Source: WJMB01 sp964581465
GTDB lineage: Bacteria; RBG-13-66-14
Reading direction: 5' to 3'
Assembly: GCA_964581465.1 (NCBI GenBank)
Contig: CAZOOP010000002.1
Coordinates: 1-64,000, forward strand
DNA length: 64,000 nucleotides
Shown here: positions 52,217 to 60,486 of the stretch, piece by piece
Position numbering within the stretch: the stretch's first letter is position 1
Layout of the letters: each line of letters opens with the position of its first letter
The notes under the pieces: generated by a model
What the model saw: the letters and a program-made list of their open reading frames with translations, nothing else
Databases searched by the model: none
Told to the model about the DNA's origin: nothing
Made by a program: the position numbers and the translations under genes

Positions 52217-52702
52217 ATGCGCACTGCGACACTGTTGTTGAGTCTACTCCTACTCACCGGCGTTGTGACGGCCGAGGAGCCCCCCGAGGCCGAACTGACC
52301 GAAATCCCCATCGGCCTGGCCGAGGGCGAACCTCTGCCGCCACGGGCCGAGCTCACCGAAGAGGCCCTGATCGTCTATACCGGGGCCTACGGCGACATGG
52401 AGCTCGAAGACGGCGCTCTCGTCGTCACCGGCACAGTCCAAGCCGACACCGAGGCCGCCAACGTGGCCCAGGCCCGGGCCATGGCCGAGAAGACGGCTCA
52501 GTACGCCGCACGGGCCATCCTGGTCGAGGTCCTCACCGACCTGGGTTTCTCCGCCGCCGACGCCCAGGCCAACGTGAACAACGCCAAGCCCGCCGGGACC
52601 AACTACTTCGACGACGGCACCGTCGAGTACAGGATGACGCTCAACCTGGGCGGCGAGGGCGGCCTGACCGCAGCCTTCGGTGTGGAGCTCATTGAACGCT
52701 AG
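52217..52702 (+). CDS. Secreted LPP20-like protein
   Basis: About 161 residues, ATG with GGAGG upstream. Signal peptide MRTATLLLSLLLLTGVVTA. The mature part has beta strands, then AQARAMAEKTAQYAARAILVEVLTDLGFSAADAQANV (about 90-126), resembling the central helix of the LPP20-like family. It closes with YRMTLNLGGEGGLTAAFGVELIER. Function unknown; there is no lipobox. Confidence 0.7.
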   Translation: MRTATLLLSLLLLTGVVTAEEPPEAELTEIPIGLAEGEPLPPRAELTEEALIVYTGAYGDMELEDGALVVTGTVQADTEAANVAQARAMAEKTAQYAARAILVEVLTDLGFSAADAQANVNNAKPAGTNYFDDGTVEYRMTLNLGGEGGLTAAFGVELIER

Positions 52703-52734
52703 CCAATCCCGCACCCCGAGCTGCGAATACGAAG

Positions 52735-52756
52735 GGGCGGTCCCACGGGGCCGCCC
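52735..52756 (+). terminator. Terminator after the LPP20-like gene
   Basis: GGGCGG..CCGCCC hairpin 33 bp past the stop, followed by GTTCC. Confidence 0.6.
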
Positions 52757-52979
52757 GTTCCATAGTTCGCCGCATCAGCACAGTCCCCCAACGGTGGTTA
52801 TTGACATCCGGCGGGCAGTTCGAGACCGGAGGGTTATCGCTCCTTGCGGCTCAGCAATGATCGAGGGCTTAGCTTGGTCATCCGGCTTGGCAAGATGAAA
52901 GAGGTTAATCCTTGTCCGAGAGGGGTGGGGAGGCTAGAATCGTTCCTGTTCCCATTCGAATAAACTCAAAGGAGGAACC

Positions 52980-53702
52980 TTGCGCGCTACCCTGATGATC
53001 ATGGTTATCGTCAGCCTGGCCCTGGCGGGCTCCGGCGGCCCCGACGTACTGGTACGATCAGGATGAGAACGCCGACTTCTTCACCGACAACTGGGTCGAC
53101 ATCTCCGGCACCGGCACGCTGATATCCTCGGGTTGGTGGGACGACGACTTCGGCTTGGCCGGCAGCATCAGTTGGGACTTCAACTTCTACGGGACCACCT
53201 ACAACGACATCTACGTCAGCGAGAACAGCGCCGTGGTCTTCGAGGATACCAATCCCTTCTACTTCGGTGCTTATGGCGACGATCACTTCCCCGGCGAACA
53301 CTGGGTCAACACCATCATCGCCCCCTTCTGGTCCGACCTGTTCATCGAGTTCGCCGGCAGCGTCTACTTCCAGGACTTCGGCGATCACTTCGTCATCATG
53401 TGGAAAGATATCGACTACTGGGGGGTGGGGTCCTACACCTTCGAGCTGATCGGCTGGGAAGCGCCGGACAGCTCCACCAACTCCGATGTCGCCTTCCTGT
53501 ACGATTTCACCCCCTTCGATCAGTTGTATGTCATCGGAATGCAGGGCGACGCCTCGACGAGCACCGAACTCCAGCACACCCCGGGATCGGGGATTACGTC
53601 AATCCCACCGACTGGTACCTGCTGACGCCGGACGACGACTACTTCGGCGGCTCCACCATCGTCGAAACCAGTTGGGGACAAATCAAGGGCCTGGAGCGCT
53701 AG
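52980..53702 (+). pseudogene. Secreted NIDO-like protein with two frameshifts
   Basis: TTG start at 52980 with AAAGGAGGAAC upstream. Frame 1 gives the signal peptide (LRATLMIMVIVSLALAGSGG) and stops at about 53068. The body (YWYDQDENADFFTDNWVDISGTG...IIAPFWSDLFIEFAGSVYFQDFGDHFVIMWKDIDYW) is in the next frame from about 53047 to 53625. The natural end (DYVNPTDWYLLTPDDDYFGG...IKGLER) is back in the first frame, ending at 53702. The shifts fall at CGGCCCCGACG (about 53037) and CCCCGGGATCGGGG (about 53580), GC-rich runs, so sequencing indels are possible. Joined, it is about 240 residues with a nidogen-like all-beta domain. Extracellular; function unknown. Confidence 0.65.
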
Positions 53703-53761
53703 GCACTCGACTGCACATCCGCTGAGTCATGTGCTTCATCATGTGCTTCATCATGCGCGAA

Positions 53762-53785
53762 GGGGAGGGGTGAAAACCCCTCCCC
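53762..53785 (+). terminator. Terminator after the frameshifted gene
   Basis: GGGGAGGGGT-GAAA-ACCCCTCCCC, 60 bp past the last stop. Just before it a 15-bp unit (TCATGTGCTTCATCA) is repeated about twice. Confidence 0.75.
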
Positions 53786-53962
53786 GCTTGCACAGCTGAT
53801 TCGCAAGTCCTTTATGTGCCCAGTCCGTTGGCTGTGCGGTCCGTGGGGGTGCCGCCGCCGGTTCCCGTCCTTTAGCCGCGCAGTGGTTCGTCCACTGACT
53901 ACCGATGACATCCAGTCCCGAGCTCGCCGAACCTCTATCTGCGGTTGTTCGAGATCGATTAG

Positions 53963-54370
53963 GGGATCATCACAAGAAACTGGACCAACACTATCAACCG
54001 GGATAGCTTCATCCGGGAATGGAGCTATGAAAACAACTCGGCGGAAGCCGTCAACTCGGGGGGACGGTTAGCTGAAACAGGCTCTAAATCACTCAATAGC
54101 CTGCTGTCAGCGTATCATACACTATCAGCTTCCAAACGCTTTGGGCGAGACCCGTGTCCCGCGGCTTCAGGCAACACTAAGTAAGGACATAAAGAACAAG
54201 ACACTAAGAACAAGACACTAAGAACAAGACACTAAGAACAAGACACTAAGAACAAGACGAGGTTGACTGCCAGAAATCGCCAGTACGATAATTGCAGCTA
54301 TTGGAGCCATAAAGCATTGATTGACGATCCATTAGCGAGAAGTGCCGGTCTAAGAGCGAGTGATAAACCC
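53963..54370 (+). mobile_element. Divergent GGGATYATCAC element G with internal tandem repeat
   Basis: About 408 bp with ends GGGATCATCACAAGAAACTG and AAGAGCGAGTGATAAACCC. The left half matches the A-C interior weakly (CTCAATAG, GCTGTCAGCGTATCAT). The right half holds a 14-bp tandem array. No coding capacity. Confidence 0.65.
54192..54258 (+). repeat. 14-bp tandem repeat AAGAACAAGACACT
   Basis: Four complete units at 54192, 54206, 54220 and 54234 plus a partial fifth. Purine-rich on this strand, inside element G. Spacing and unit size are too small for CRISPR. Confidence 0.9.
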
Positions 54371-54422
54371 ATTGGTTAACTGCTTGAAGACGGGGTCGCC
54401 CGGACCCGTTTCCAGTCGTTGG

Positions 54423-55142
54423 CTAATCGTTGTCCCCGTAGACCACCAGGTGCTCGGGGTGCTCCTCGATGGGGCGGAAGCGCTTGCGGTTGAACCAGAG
54501 GTAGAGCCCCCCGGCGACGAAGCCGCCGATGTGGGCGAACCAGGCGATCCCGCCGTCGAAGGAGCTCACTACGGCGGCGGCGCCGTTGAAGAGCTGGACG
54601 ACGAACCAGAAGGGCAGCACCAGGAAGGCCGGCAGGCGCACCGCCCAGAAGATGATCACAATGGGCACCAGGGTCAGGATGCGCGCCTTGGGGAACAGTA
54701 CCAGGTAGGCCCCCAGCACCCCGGCGATGGCCCCCGAGGCCCCGATGATCGGGTAGGGGCTGGTCGGGTTGAAGATGAACTGGACGAAGGAGGCGATCAG
54801 GCCGCAGAGCAGATAGAAGATCAGGTAGCGCAGGTGGCCCAGGCGGTCCTCGACGTTGTCGCCGAAGACCCAGAGGAAGAGCATGTTGCCGCCGATGTGC
54901 ACGAAGCCGCCGTGGAGGAACATCGACAAAAAGGGGGCGTAGAAGAAGCGGGCCAGGCGGATGCCGCGCAGGGAGAGGTTGACGGTGTAGTCGGCTGGGA
55001 CGAAGGCGTTCTGCATGAACACGCCGCGCAGCTTGTCTCCCATGAAGATCTCGAGCAGGAAAAGCCCCACGTTGACGGCGATCAGCGCCGTATTGACGTA
55101 GGGGTATTTACGGTGCTGGATGTCATCCTTGAGTGGGATCAT
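54423..55142 (-). CDS. Rhomboid-family intramembrane serine protease
   Basis: About 239 residues, six or seven membrane helices. N-terminal MIPLKDDIQHRKYPYVNTALIAVNVGLFLLEI. HGGFVHIGGNMLFLWVFGDNVEDRLGHLRYLIFYLLCGL (about 77-115), catalytic Ser in GASGAIAGVLGAYLVLFP (about 134) and His in WFAHIGGFVAGGLYLW (about 205). Cleaves membrane proteins within the bilayer. ATGA overlap with the upstream lipoprotein gene. Confidence 0.95.
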   Translation of the reverse strand: MIPLKDDIQHRKYPYVNTALIAVNVGLFLLEIFMGDKLRGVFMQNAFVPADYTVNLSLRGIRLARFFYAPFLSMFLHGGFVHIGGNMLFLWVFGDNVEDRLGHLRYLIFYLLCGLIASFVQFIFNPTSPYPIIGASGAIAGVLGAYLVLFPKARILTLVPIVIIFWAVRLPAFLVLPFWFVVQLFNGAAAVVSSFDGGIAWFAHIGGFVAGGLYLWFNRKRFRPIEEHPEHLVVYGDND

Positions 55143-56158
55143 CTATCCGTCGGCTCCGGCGCGGTTGTTTGTCCCGATGGATCAGCGAGGTAGAGGCCGT
55201 CGGTTTCGGTGACGGCCAGGATGCGGCCGTCGGCAGTTTCGGCCAAGCCGCGGACCGAGTGGGGCGAGTCGGGCCAGAGTGTCCAGACCAGACCGTCGCC
55301 GGCCGGAGAATAATAGAGCCCGTCGGTGCGGATGCCGGCGGTGGCCAGGTAGATGCGCTCCGTGGTGAAGAGGAGGTCGGCGACGTACTTGAACTCCGGC
55401 GGCAGCCCGCGGCGCTTCTCGAAGGTCGAACCGTCGACGGAGCGGTAGCAGCCGTCGTAGACCGAGCCGACGTAGAGCGCGCCGTCGTGCTCTTCCAGCA
55501 GCGTCACCCGCCGGGCCTCGAAGGGATCGGTCAGGGAACCGCTCACCGCGCGCCAGCGCGGCGGGATCGCTTCGGTTTCCTCCGTCGCCGGAGTTACGCC
55601 CCGCTCCAGGCGGTAGAGTCCCGCGCCCAGGGTGCCGGCCAGAAGCGCTTCGGGCCGGGCGGCCAGCGCCGTGATCGCCGTATCCTCGGGCAGGCCGGTG
55701 ATGACGATCTCCTCGGCGGCGCCGGTCGCGGGGTCGTAGGCGTGGACCACACCGACGCCGCCCAGCAGCAGCAGACCGTCGGTTTCGTCGTAGGCCAGCG
55801 ACCACAAGGGGTTCTCGAGACGCTCGTGAACGAGCCCGGCCTCATCGTCGTCGCCAAGCCAGAGGCCCCGGTCCGTCGCCGCGTAGAGCGCGCCGTCGTG
55901 GAAGAGCAGCCGATGGATCGCCAGCCCCTCTCCACCGGGGACCCTGACCCACGCGCTCCCACCGTCCTCGGAGCGGTAGAGCCCGTCGCCCAGCGTGCCC
56001 AGGTAGAGCAGGTCGGCGTCGGCGGGCGACTGCGCCAGGCAGCGCAGCTCGGCCTCGCTGGGCGCCGGGCGGCGCTCCCAGTCCGGGTAACCGTCGCCGC
56101 AGCCGATCAGCAGAGCGGCGGCGAGGATCAACAGCGCTGTGGGTACGGCTCGCTTCAC
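55139..56158 (-). CDS. Beta-propeller lipoprotein
   Basis: About 339 residues. Lipobox LLIGC in MKRAVPTALLILAAALLIGC. The mature part is a repeated propeller: blades of about 45 residues with L.LGTLGDGLYRSEDGG..W, LYAATDRGLWLGDD, LLAGTLGAGLYRLERG, LYVGSVYDGCYRSVDGSTFEK, IYLATAGIRTDGLYYS, ILAVTETDGLYLAD. This resembles sialidase-like/BNR propellers. Likely a periplasmic or surface binding scaffold. Translationally coupled to the rhomboid, so it may be its partner or substrate (inference). Confidence 0.8.
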   Translation of the reverse strand: MKRAVPTALLILAAALLIGCGDGYPDWERRPAPSEAELRCLAQSPADADLLYLGTLGDGLYRSEDGGSAWVRVPGGEGLAIHRLLFHDGALYAATDRGLWLGDDDEAGLVHERLENPLWSLAYDETDGLLLLGGVGVVHAYDPATGAAEEIVITGLPEDTAITALAARPEALLAGTLGAGLYRLERGVTPATEETEAIPPRWRAVSGSLTDPFEARRVTLLEEHDGALYVGSVYDGCYRSVDGSTFEKRRGLPPEFKYVADLLFTTERIYLATAGIRTDGLYYSPAGDGLVWTLWPDSPHSVRGLAETADGRILAVTETDGLYLADPSGQTTAPEPTDR

Positions 56159-56226
56159 TTGGCGCTTCCCGATTGTCGGCGGACCGACCGAGTTTAGCAG
56201 AGGCCCGGAGAGGTGTAAACGATGCG

Positions 56227-57495
56227 CTAACCCTGGATCGTCGCGCCGCTCTCCACCTCGCGGTCGTGGAAGGCCTTGGCGTCGGTGACGTCGGGGAAGA
56301 CGCAGACGTTGCGTCCGATGCTGGCCTGGCGCGGAATGCGGGCGTTGCGACCCACCACCGTCAGGCCGCTGGTGTAGAGCTCGGGGAACTCCCCGTTGGG
56401 CGTCATGTCTTCTCCGGTACCCAGCAGGGTCTCCACGCCCACCTTGACGTTCTTGTCCAGGATGCAGCGGTCGACCACCGCCCCTTCGCCGACGACGCTG
56501 TCGGAGAAGATGATCGAGTCGCGCACCACCGCCCCGGCCTTGACCACCACATGGGGTGAGAGCACGCTGCGCTGAACCACGCCGTCGACCACGCAGCCGT
56601 TGGAGACCAGGCTTTCCGAGACCTTGGCCCCCCGGCCCAGCTTGACCGCCGGGGCTTCGGCCGAACGCGTGTGGACCCGGGTCTTGGGATCGTAGAGGTC
56701 GAACTCGGGAACCGGACTGATCAGGTCCATGTTGGTTTGCCAGTAGCTCTGGATCGTCCCCACGTCGCGCCAGTAGGCCTCCTGGAAGCGGTGGACCCGA
56801 ATGCCCACCTTGCGCTCCACACAGGTCGGCAGGATGTTCTTGCCGAAGTCGTGGGCCGAGGCCTCGTTCGAGGCGTCCTCGACCAGCAGCTCGTCGAGCA
56901 GCGGCAGATCGAAGACGTAGATGCCCATGTTGGCCAGGTTGCTGGGCGGATCGGGAACCTTTTCCAGAAAGCGCGTGATCGTGCCGTCGTCGTCGGCCTC
57001 GATCACGCCGAAGCGCGGGGCGTCCTCCCAGGGCACTTCCATCGCCGCCACCGTCACCCGGGCGCCGGAGCGCTTGTGTTCCTCGATCATCCGGGCGTAG
57101 TCCATTTTGTAAACGTGATCCCCGGAGAGGACCAGCGCCCGCTCCGGTTTCTGGTCGCGCAGCCAGGGCAGGTTCTGCGTCACCGCGTCGGCCGTGCCCC
57201 GGTACCAGCCGTCGACCAGCCCGCCGGGATGGGGATGCAGCAGGGTCAGACCGCCGTCGAAGCGGTTGAGGTCCCAGGGCGCCCCGCGACCCAGGTGGTG
57301 CATCAACGAGTGCGGCCGGTACTGGGTCAGCACGCAGACGTTGTAGACCAGGGAGTTGACGCAGTTGGAGAGGGTGAAGTCGATGATGCGGTACTTGCCG
57401 CCGAAGGGCACCGCGGGCTTGGCCCGCTTGGCGGTTAGCACGCCCAGGCGGTTGCCCCGGCCCCCGGCGAGGATCACGGCCATGGTTCGCTGCAC
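56227..57495 (-). CDS. glgC: Glucose-1-phosphate adenylyltransferase
   Basis: About 422 residues from the GTG at 57495 (GGGGGAG upstream). Makes ADP-glucose for glycogen. MAVILAGGRGNRLGVLTAKRAKPAVPFGGKYRIIDFTLSNCVNS (about 5-48), ALVLSGDHVYKMDYARMIEEH (about 125), FGVIEADDDG, FLEKVPDPPSNLANMGIYVFD (about 188-208), YWRDVGTIQSYWQTNMDLI (about 262) and a C-terminal left-handed beta helix (about 305-420). No glgA or glgB nearby in the window. Confidence 0.95.
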   Translation of the reverse strand: MQRTMAVILAGGRGNRLGVLTAKRAKPAVPFGGKYRIIDFTLSNCVNSLVYNVCVLTQYRPHSLMHHLGRGAPWDLNRFDGGLTLLHPHPGGLVDGWYRGTADAVTQNLPWLRDQKPERALVLSGDHVYKMDYARMIEEHKRSGARVTVAAMEVPWEDAPRFGVIEADDDGTITRFLEKVPDPPSNLANMGIYVFDLPLLDELLVEDASNEASAHDFGKNILPTCVERKVGIRVHRFQEAYWRDVGTIQSYWQTNMDLISPVPEFDLYDPKTRVHTRSAEAPAVKLGRGAKVSESLVSNGCVVDGVVQRSVLSPHVVVKAGAVVRDSIIFSDSVVGEGAVVDRCILDKNVKVGVETLLGTGEDMTPNGEFPELYTSGLTVVGRNARIPRQASIGRNVCVFPDVTDAKAFHDREVESGATIQG

Positions 57496-57561
57496 GACGA
57501 CTCCCCCGTTTGACGGATGCGGCACTGCAAGGCTGGAATGGAACGGACTGCGAGCGGGTCG

Positions 57562-57597
57562 ATTATAACAACAAACCGGGGGCCTGACAGCCCCCGG
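57562..57597 (-). promoter_or_regulatory. -10 box and GC hairpin upstream of glgC
   Basis: Minus strand: hairpin CCGGGGGC-TGTCAG-GCCCCCGG (57597-57576), then TTTGTTG, then TATAAT (57567-57562). The hairpin covers the expected -35 region. It may be a terminator for transcription arriving from upstream, or an operator. Confidence 0.45.
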
Positions 57598-57750
57598 TGG
57601 GAGGATACCCCACGACAGGTCTATTCGGTTCGTTGTATCGGACCCGACTTGTCGGGCGGCACTGATAGAGTTAGCGACAGTTCATCTCGAAACACTTTTG
57701 TCGAAAAGACAGCCAGAGGCTCATAACCCAGAAACGATATGGAGGATGAG

Positions 57751-58338
57751 ATGAAGAGGTTGTTGCTAGTTATGATTGTCTTGATCGTGTCGACCCTCGT
57801 CGGTTGCGGCGACGACACCGCCGAAGAAGACGAGGCATCTACTGAGGGCTCAGAAGACGATACCGAAGAGATCGCGGGGACTGAGGAGAAGGCCGTTCCC
57901 GACTACGACGGACCTGATTTCTACCCCCTGGAAGTTGGAAACGAATGGCCTTACTATGGTGTTTCTTTCGGTTCCGAGAGTCACGCCTTCACCGATGAAG
58001 TGTACAACGAGAAGGATGGTGTGTATTACATCAGGCGTACCTGGAGCCACGGTTCCGAGAGCATCACCAGGCTGGAGAAAGAAGGCCCTTACGTATACGA
58101 GGTTGATAAGGATCAACGTGAGCTGATCCTCGATATGTCCGCGGAGTTTGGTGATTTCTGGGGCGATTACGAGCTTATTGATGATAACTACACTTGGACA
58201 TACAGGGGTGATGAGATCGAAGGCTGCTTTGTTGTTGCCAATGGTGATAATGAGGAAATCGTCTATGCCCCAGGAGTTGGACCTGTTCGCATAACGACAC
58301 TCTTCGACCCCTACAATTTGAAGCGCAAGCAGCAGTAG
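57751..58338 (+). CDS. Hypothetical lipoprotein, acidic linker
   Basis: About 195 residues from the ATG at 57751 (GGAGGATGAG upstream). Lipoprotein signal MKRLLLVMIVLIVSTLVGC, an acidic linker (DDTAEEDEASTEGSEDDTEE), then a beta-rich domain: DFYPLEVGNEWPYYGVSFG (about 55), DGVYYIRRTWSHGSESITRLEKEGPYVYEV, FWGDYELIDDNYTWTYRGDEIEG...VYAPGVGPVRITT. The layout recalls lipoproteins whose domain starts YPLxxGNxW. GC content is lower than its neighbours. Confidence 0.75.
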   Translation: MKRLLLVMIVLIVSTLVGCGDDTAEEDEASTEGSEDDTEEIAGTEEKAVPDYDGPDFYPLEVGNEWPYYGVSFGSESHAFTDEVYNEKDGVYYIRRTWSHGSESITRLEKEGPYVYEVDKDQRELILDMSAEFGDFWGDYELIDDNYTWTYRGDEIEGCFVVANGDNEEIVYAPGVGPVRITTLFDPYNLKRKQQ

Positions 58339-58376
58339 CTCCCCGAAACCAGGACCCGCAGATGGTCGTTGAGTTA

Positions 58377-58404
58377 ACAGGTCGGGTCAAGTGACCCGAC
58401 CTGT
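58377..58404 (+). terminator. Terminator after the lipoprotein gene
   Basis: ACAGGTCGGGTCA-AG-TGACCCGACCTGT, 38 bp past the stop, followed by TCTCC. Confidence 0.75.
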
Positions 58405-58455
58405 TCTCCAGCAGTGTGCCATCACGAAGACAGAGCTAGCCGCTTGCCATCGCCA

Positions 58456-59409
58456 TCACCCCAACTCTTCCAGCTCGGTCAACGCCGCGCCGTGCTTGAG
58501 GTCGTAGTCGCTGACCAGCATCTCCCCGGTCCCGACCACACCCAGCAGCTCGTGGAGCGCCACGGCCCCGGCGATGATGATCTCGGCGCGCGGGGGGTCC
58601 GGACGCAACCGCTCGCGGCGCCGCTCGAGGGGCAGGGCGGCCAGCTCGTCGATCAGCGCGTCCAGGCGCCGGGCAAAGAGGCGATGGCCCTGGATCAGCA
58701 GGGGCCGGTAGTCATCGAGGCCCAGGTCTAGGGCCGCCAGGGTGGTGGCGCTGCCGCCGGATGCCGCGACGGTTCCGGCGAACCCGACCTCGGCCGTCTT
58801 GTCTTTCAAGTCCTCGCTCAACACCGAGCGGACGGCGGCGCGCAGCTCGAGGAGCTGCTGGACGCTCGGGGGGTCGTCGGGAAGGAAGCGGTCGGTGAGA
58901 TCGAGGGCGCCCAGCTCGAGGGAACGCACGGCCAGGCGTCGGTCCTCCCACCAGGAGAGCTCGGTGGAGCCGCCGCCGATATCGACGCAGAGGGCGCCGC
59001 GGTCCTCGAGGCCCAGACCGGCGAGGCCCTCCTCGACCCCGCGCCGGGTCAGGTAGGCCTCCTGCTCGCCGGTTAAAACGTAAAGCCGCAGGCCGAAGTC
59101 GTCGGCGAGGCGCCGGGCGAACTCCTCGACGCCGTCGAGCCTGCGCGCGAAGTGCGTGGCCACAGCTTTGATCCGGTGGAAATCGTTTCGGGAACCGAAA
59201 TCCACGGCCCGGCGGGTGGCCGCCAGGGCGCGCTCGACGGCGGCGGGGTCCAGGGCGGGGCGTCCCGAGGGTCCGGGGACCGCCCGGCCCAGGCGCAGGC
59301 TCTCGCCGCCGACCTCGAGAGGGGAGAGGGGCGCGCCGGGCAGGTGGTCGGCCAGCAGCCAACGCAGGGAGTTCGAGCCGTAGTCCAGCACCAGAATGCG
59401 CTCGTTCAT
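58456..59409 (-). CDS. Ppx/GppA-family phosphatase
   Basis: About 317 residues. ASKHA-fold enzyme hydrolysing polyphosphate or pppGpp. Phosphate-1 loop MNERILVLDYGSNSLRWLLAD (1-21), LYVLTGEQEAYLTRRGVEEGL (about 115-135), phosphate-2 loop GALCVDIGGGSTELSWWED (about 145), TVAASGGSATTLAALDLGL (about 218) and ADIII-like IIIAGAVALHELLG near the C-terminus. Single-domain short form, as in actinobacterial Ppx1. The start overlaps the upstream kinase stop by 4 bp. Confidence 0.9.
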   Translation of the reverse strand: MNERILVLDYGSNSLRWLLADHLPGAPLSPLEVGGESLRLGRAVPGPSGRPALDPAAVERALAATRRAVDFGSRNDFHRIKAVATHFARRLDGVEEFARRLADDFGLRLYVLTGEQEAYLTRRGVEEGLAGLGLEDRGALCVDIGGGSTELSWWEDRRLAVRSLELGALDLTDRFLPDDPPSVQQLLELRAAVRSVLSEDLKDKTAEVGFAGTVAASGGSATTLAALDLGLDDYRPLLIQGHRLFARRLDALIDELAALPLERRRERLRPDPPRAEIIIAGAVALHELLGVVGTGEMLVSDYDLKHGAALTELEELG

Positions 59410-60371
59410 GCGTCGTCCTCGGGCCAGGGCGTGCTGGTGCCGGGGCGGGCGACGACGTCGGCGGCGGCCAGGGAGGCCAGGCGGGCGGCCTCTTCGGGCC
59501 GGCAACCCCCGGCCAGGGCCAGGCCCAGGGCGGCGCTGACGGTGTCCCCGGCGCCGGTGAAATCCACGACCAGGTGGGGCGGACAGAGGGCGGGCAGGCG
59601 CTCCCGGCCTTCGGCGTGGTAGAGTTCGAGGCCCCGAGAGCCGTGGCTGACGCAGAGCCAGTCCAGGCCGAGCTCCCGGCGGCAGCTTTCCGCTTTATCG
59701 GCAAAGGCGACCTCGCCGCCGCCCCGGTCGCGCCACCACAGCTCGACCTCGCGCCGGTTGGGCTTCAGGCAACCCGCGCCGTGAAAGCCACCCAGGTCGT
59801 TGCGCGTGTCGGCCACCCAGGGCTTTTTCACCGAGCGGATCGACTCGAGGAGCACATCACCGACCACACCGTTGCCGTAGTCGCTGACCACCACGGCGGC
59901 GCACTCCCGGAGCGGGTCCTCGAGGCTCCGCAGCAGCCGGGCCTCCTCGGCGAGCTCCAGCGGCTCGCGGGACTCGCGGTAGCAATGGTAGACGTGCTGA
60001 CCGTCGGGCTCGGTGGCCACCAGCTTGAGCTTCTCCGTGGTCGGCCGGGAGCTCTCCAGCACGCCGTCCAGCGCGACGCTGACGGCTTCGAGAAGGCCGC
60101 GCAGCCGCGCGCCGGACTCGTCGGCACCCAACAGGGCGACGACGTTCACCCGGGCGCCCAGGCCCGCCAGATTGGCCGCCACGTTGGCCGCCTGGCCGGG
60201 CACTCGCACCCGCTCGGCCTCGTCCAGGCAGGCTACCGGCGCCTCCTGGGCGATGGCCCGCACCGGACCGTAGCGGTACTCATCCAGGCAGAGGTCGCCC
60301 ACCACCAGTACGGGCAGGCCGCGCAGGCGTTCGAGGAGCTCGCCGGGTCGCTGTGGCAAGGTGGAATCCAT
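59406..60371 (-). CDS. PfkB-family sugar kinase, HldE N-domain-like
   Basis: About 321 residues. LPVLVVGDLCLDEYRYGPVRAIAQEAPVACLDEAERVRVPGQAANVAANLAGLGARVNVVALLGADESG (about 19-87) closely follows the heptose-7-phosphate kinase domain of HldE/RfaE. LKPNRREVELWW (about 198) and the catalytic VVDFTGAGDTVSAALGLALAGG (about 270) complete the fold. The adenylyltransferase half of HldE is absent, so it is a standalone kinase (HldA-like). With the GT9 gene at 12.6 kb it fits heptose metabolism. First gene of a pair with the phosphatase; appears leaderless. Confidence 0.88.
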   Translation of the reverse strand: MDSTLPQRPGELLERLRGLPVLVVGDLCLDEYRYGPVRAIAQEAPVACLDEAERVRVPGQAANVAANLAGLGARVNVVALLGADESGARLRGLLEAVSVALDGVLESSRPTTEKLKLVATEPDGQHVYHCYRESREPLELAEEARLLRSLEDPLRECAAVVVSDYGNGVVGDVLLESIRSVKKPWVADTRNDLGGFHGAGCLKPNRREVELWWRDRGGGEVAFADKAESCRRELGLDWLCVSHGSRGLELYHAEGRERLPALCPPHLVVDFTGAGDTVSAALGLALAGGCRPEEAARLASLAAADVVARPGTSTPWPEDDA

Positions 60372-60377
60372 GGCCGC

Positions 60378-60406
60378 ATTATAGGCTCCAGCGCCCGATG
60401 AGTAAA
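60378..60406 (-). promoter_or_regulatory. Leaderless-type promoter of the pfkB-like gene
   Basis: Minus strand TTTACT (60406-60401), exactly 17 bp, TATAAT (60383-60378), then only GCGGCC before the ATG at 60371. Transcription should start at or next to the start codon. Confidence 0.7.
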
Positions 60407-60418
60407 GGCCGGCGCAAC

Positions 60419-60447
60419 TTGACGGAAAACGGCGGCGGTGCTAGACT
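60419..60447 (+). promoter_or_regulatory. Promoter of the prenyltransferase gene
   Basis: TTGACG at 60419, 17-bp spacer, TAGACT at 60442; 40 bp before the ATG. Divergent from the pfkB promoter, with -35 boxes 13 bp apart. Confidence 0.7.
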
Positions 60448-60486
60448 GCCGGACGGCAAGCGACGACCTCGCGCCAGGGGTTATCA

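Noticed and set aside
54192..54258. Possible CRISPR array
   Set aside because: Units are 14 bp and directly adjacent with no spacers; no cas genes in the window.
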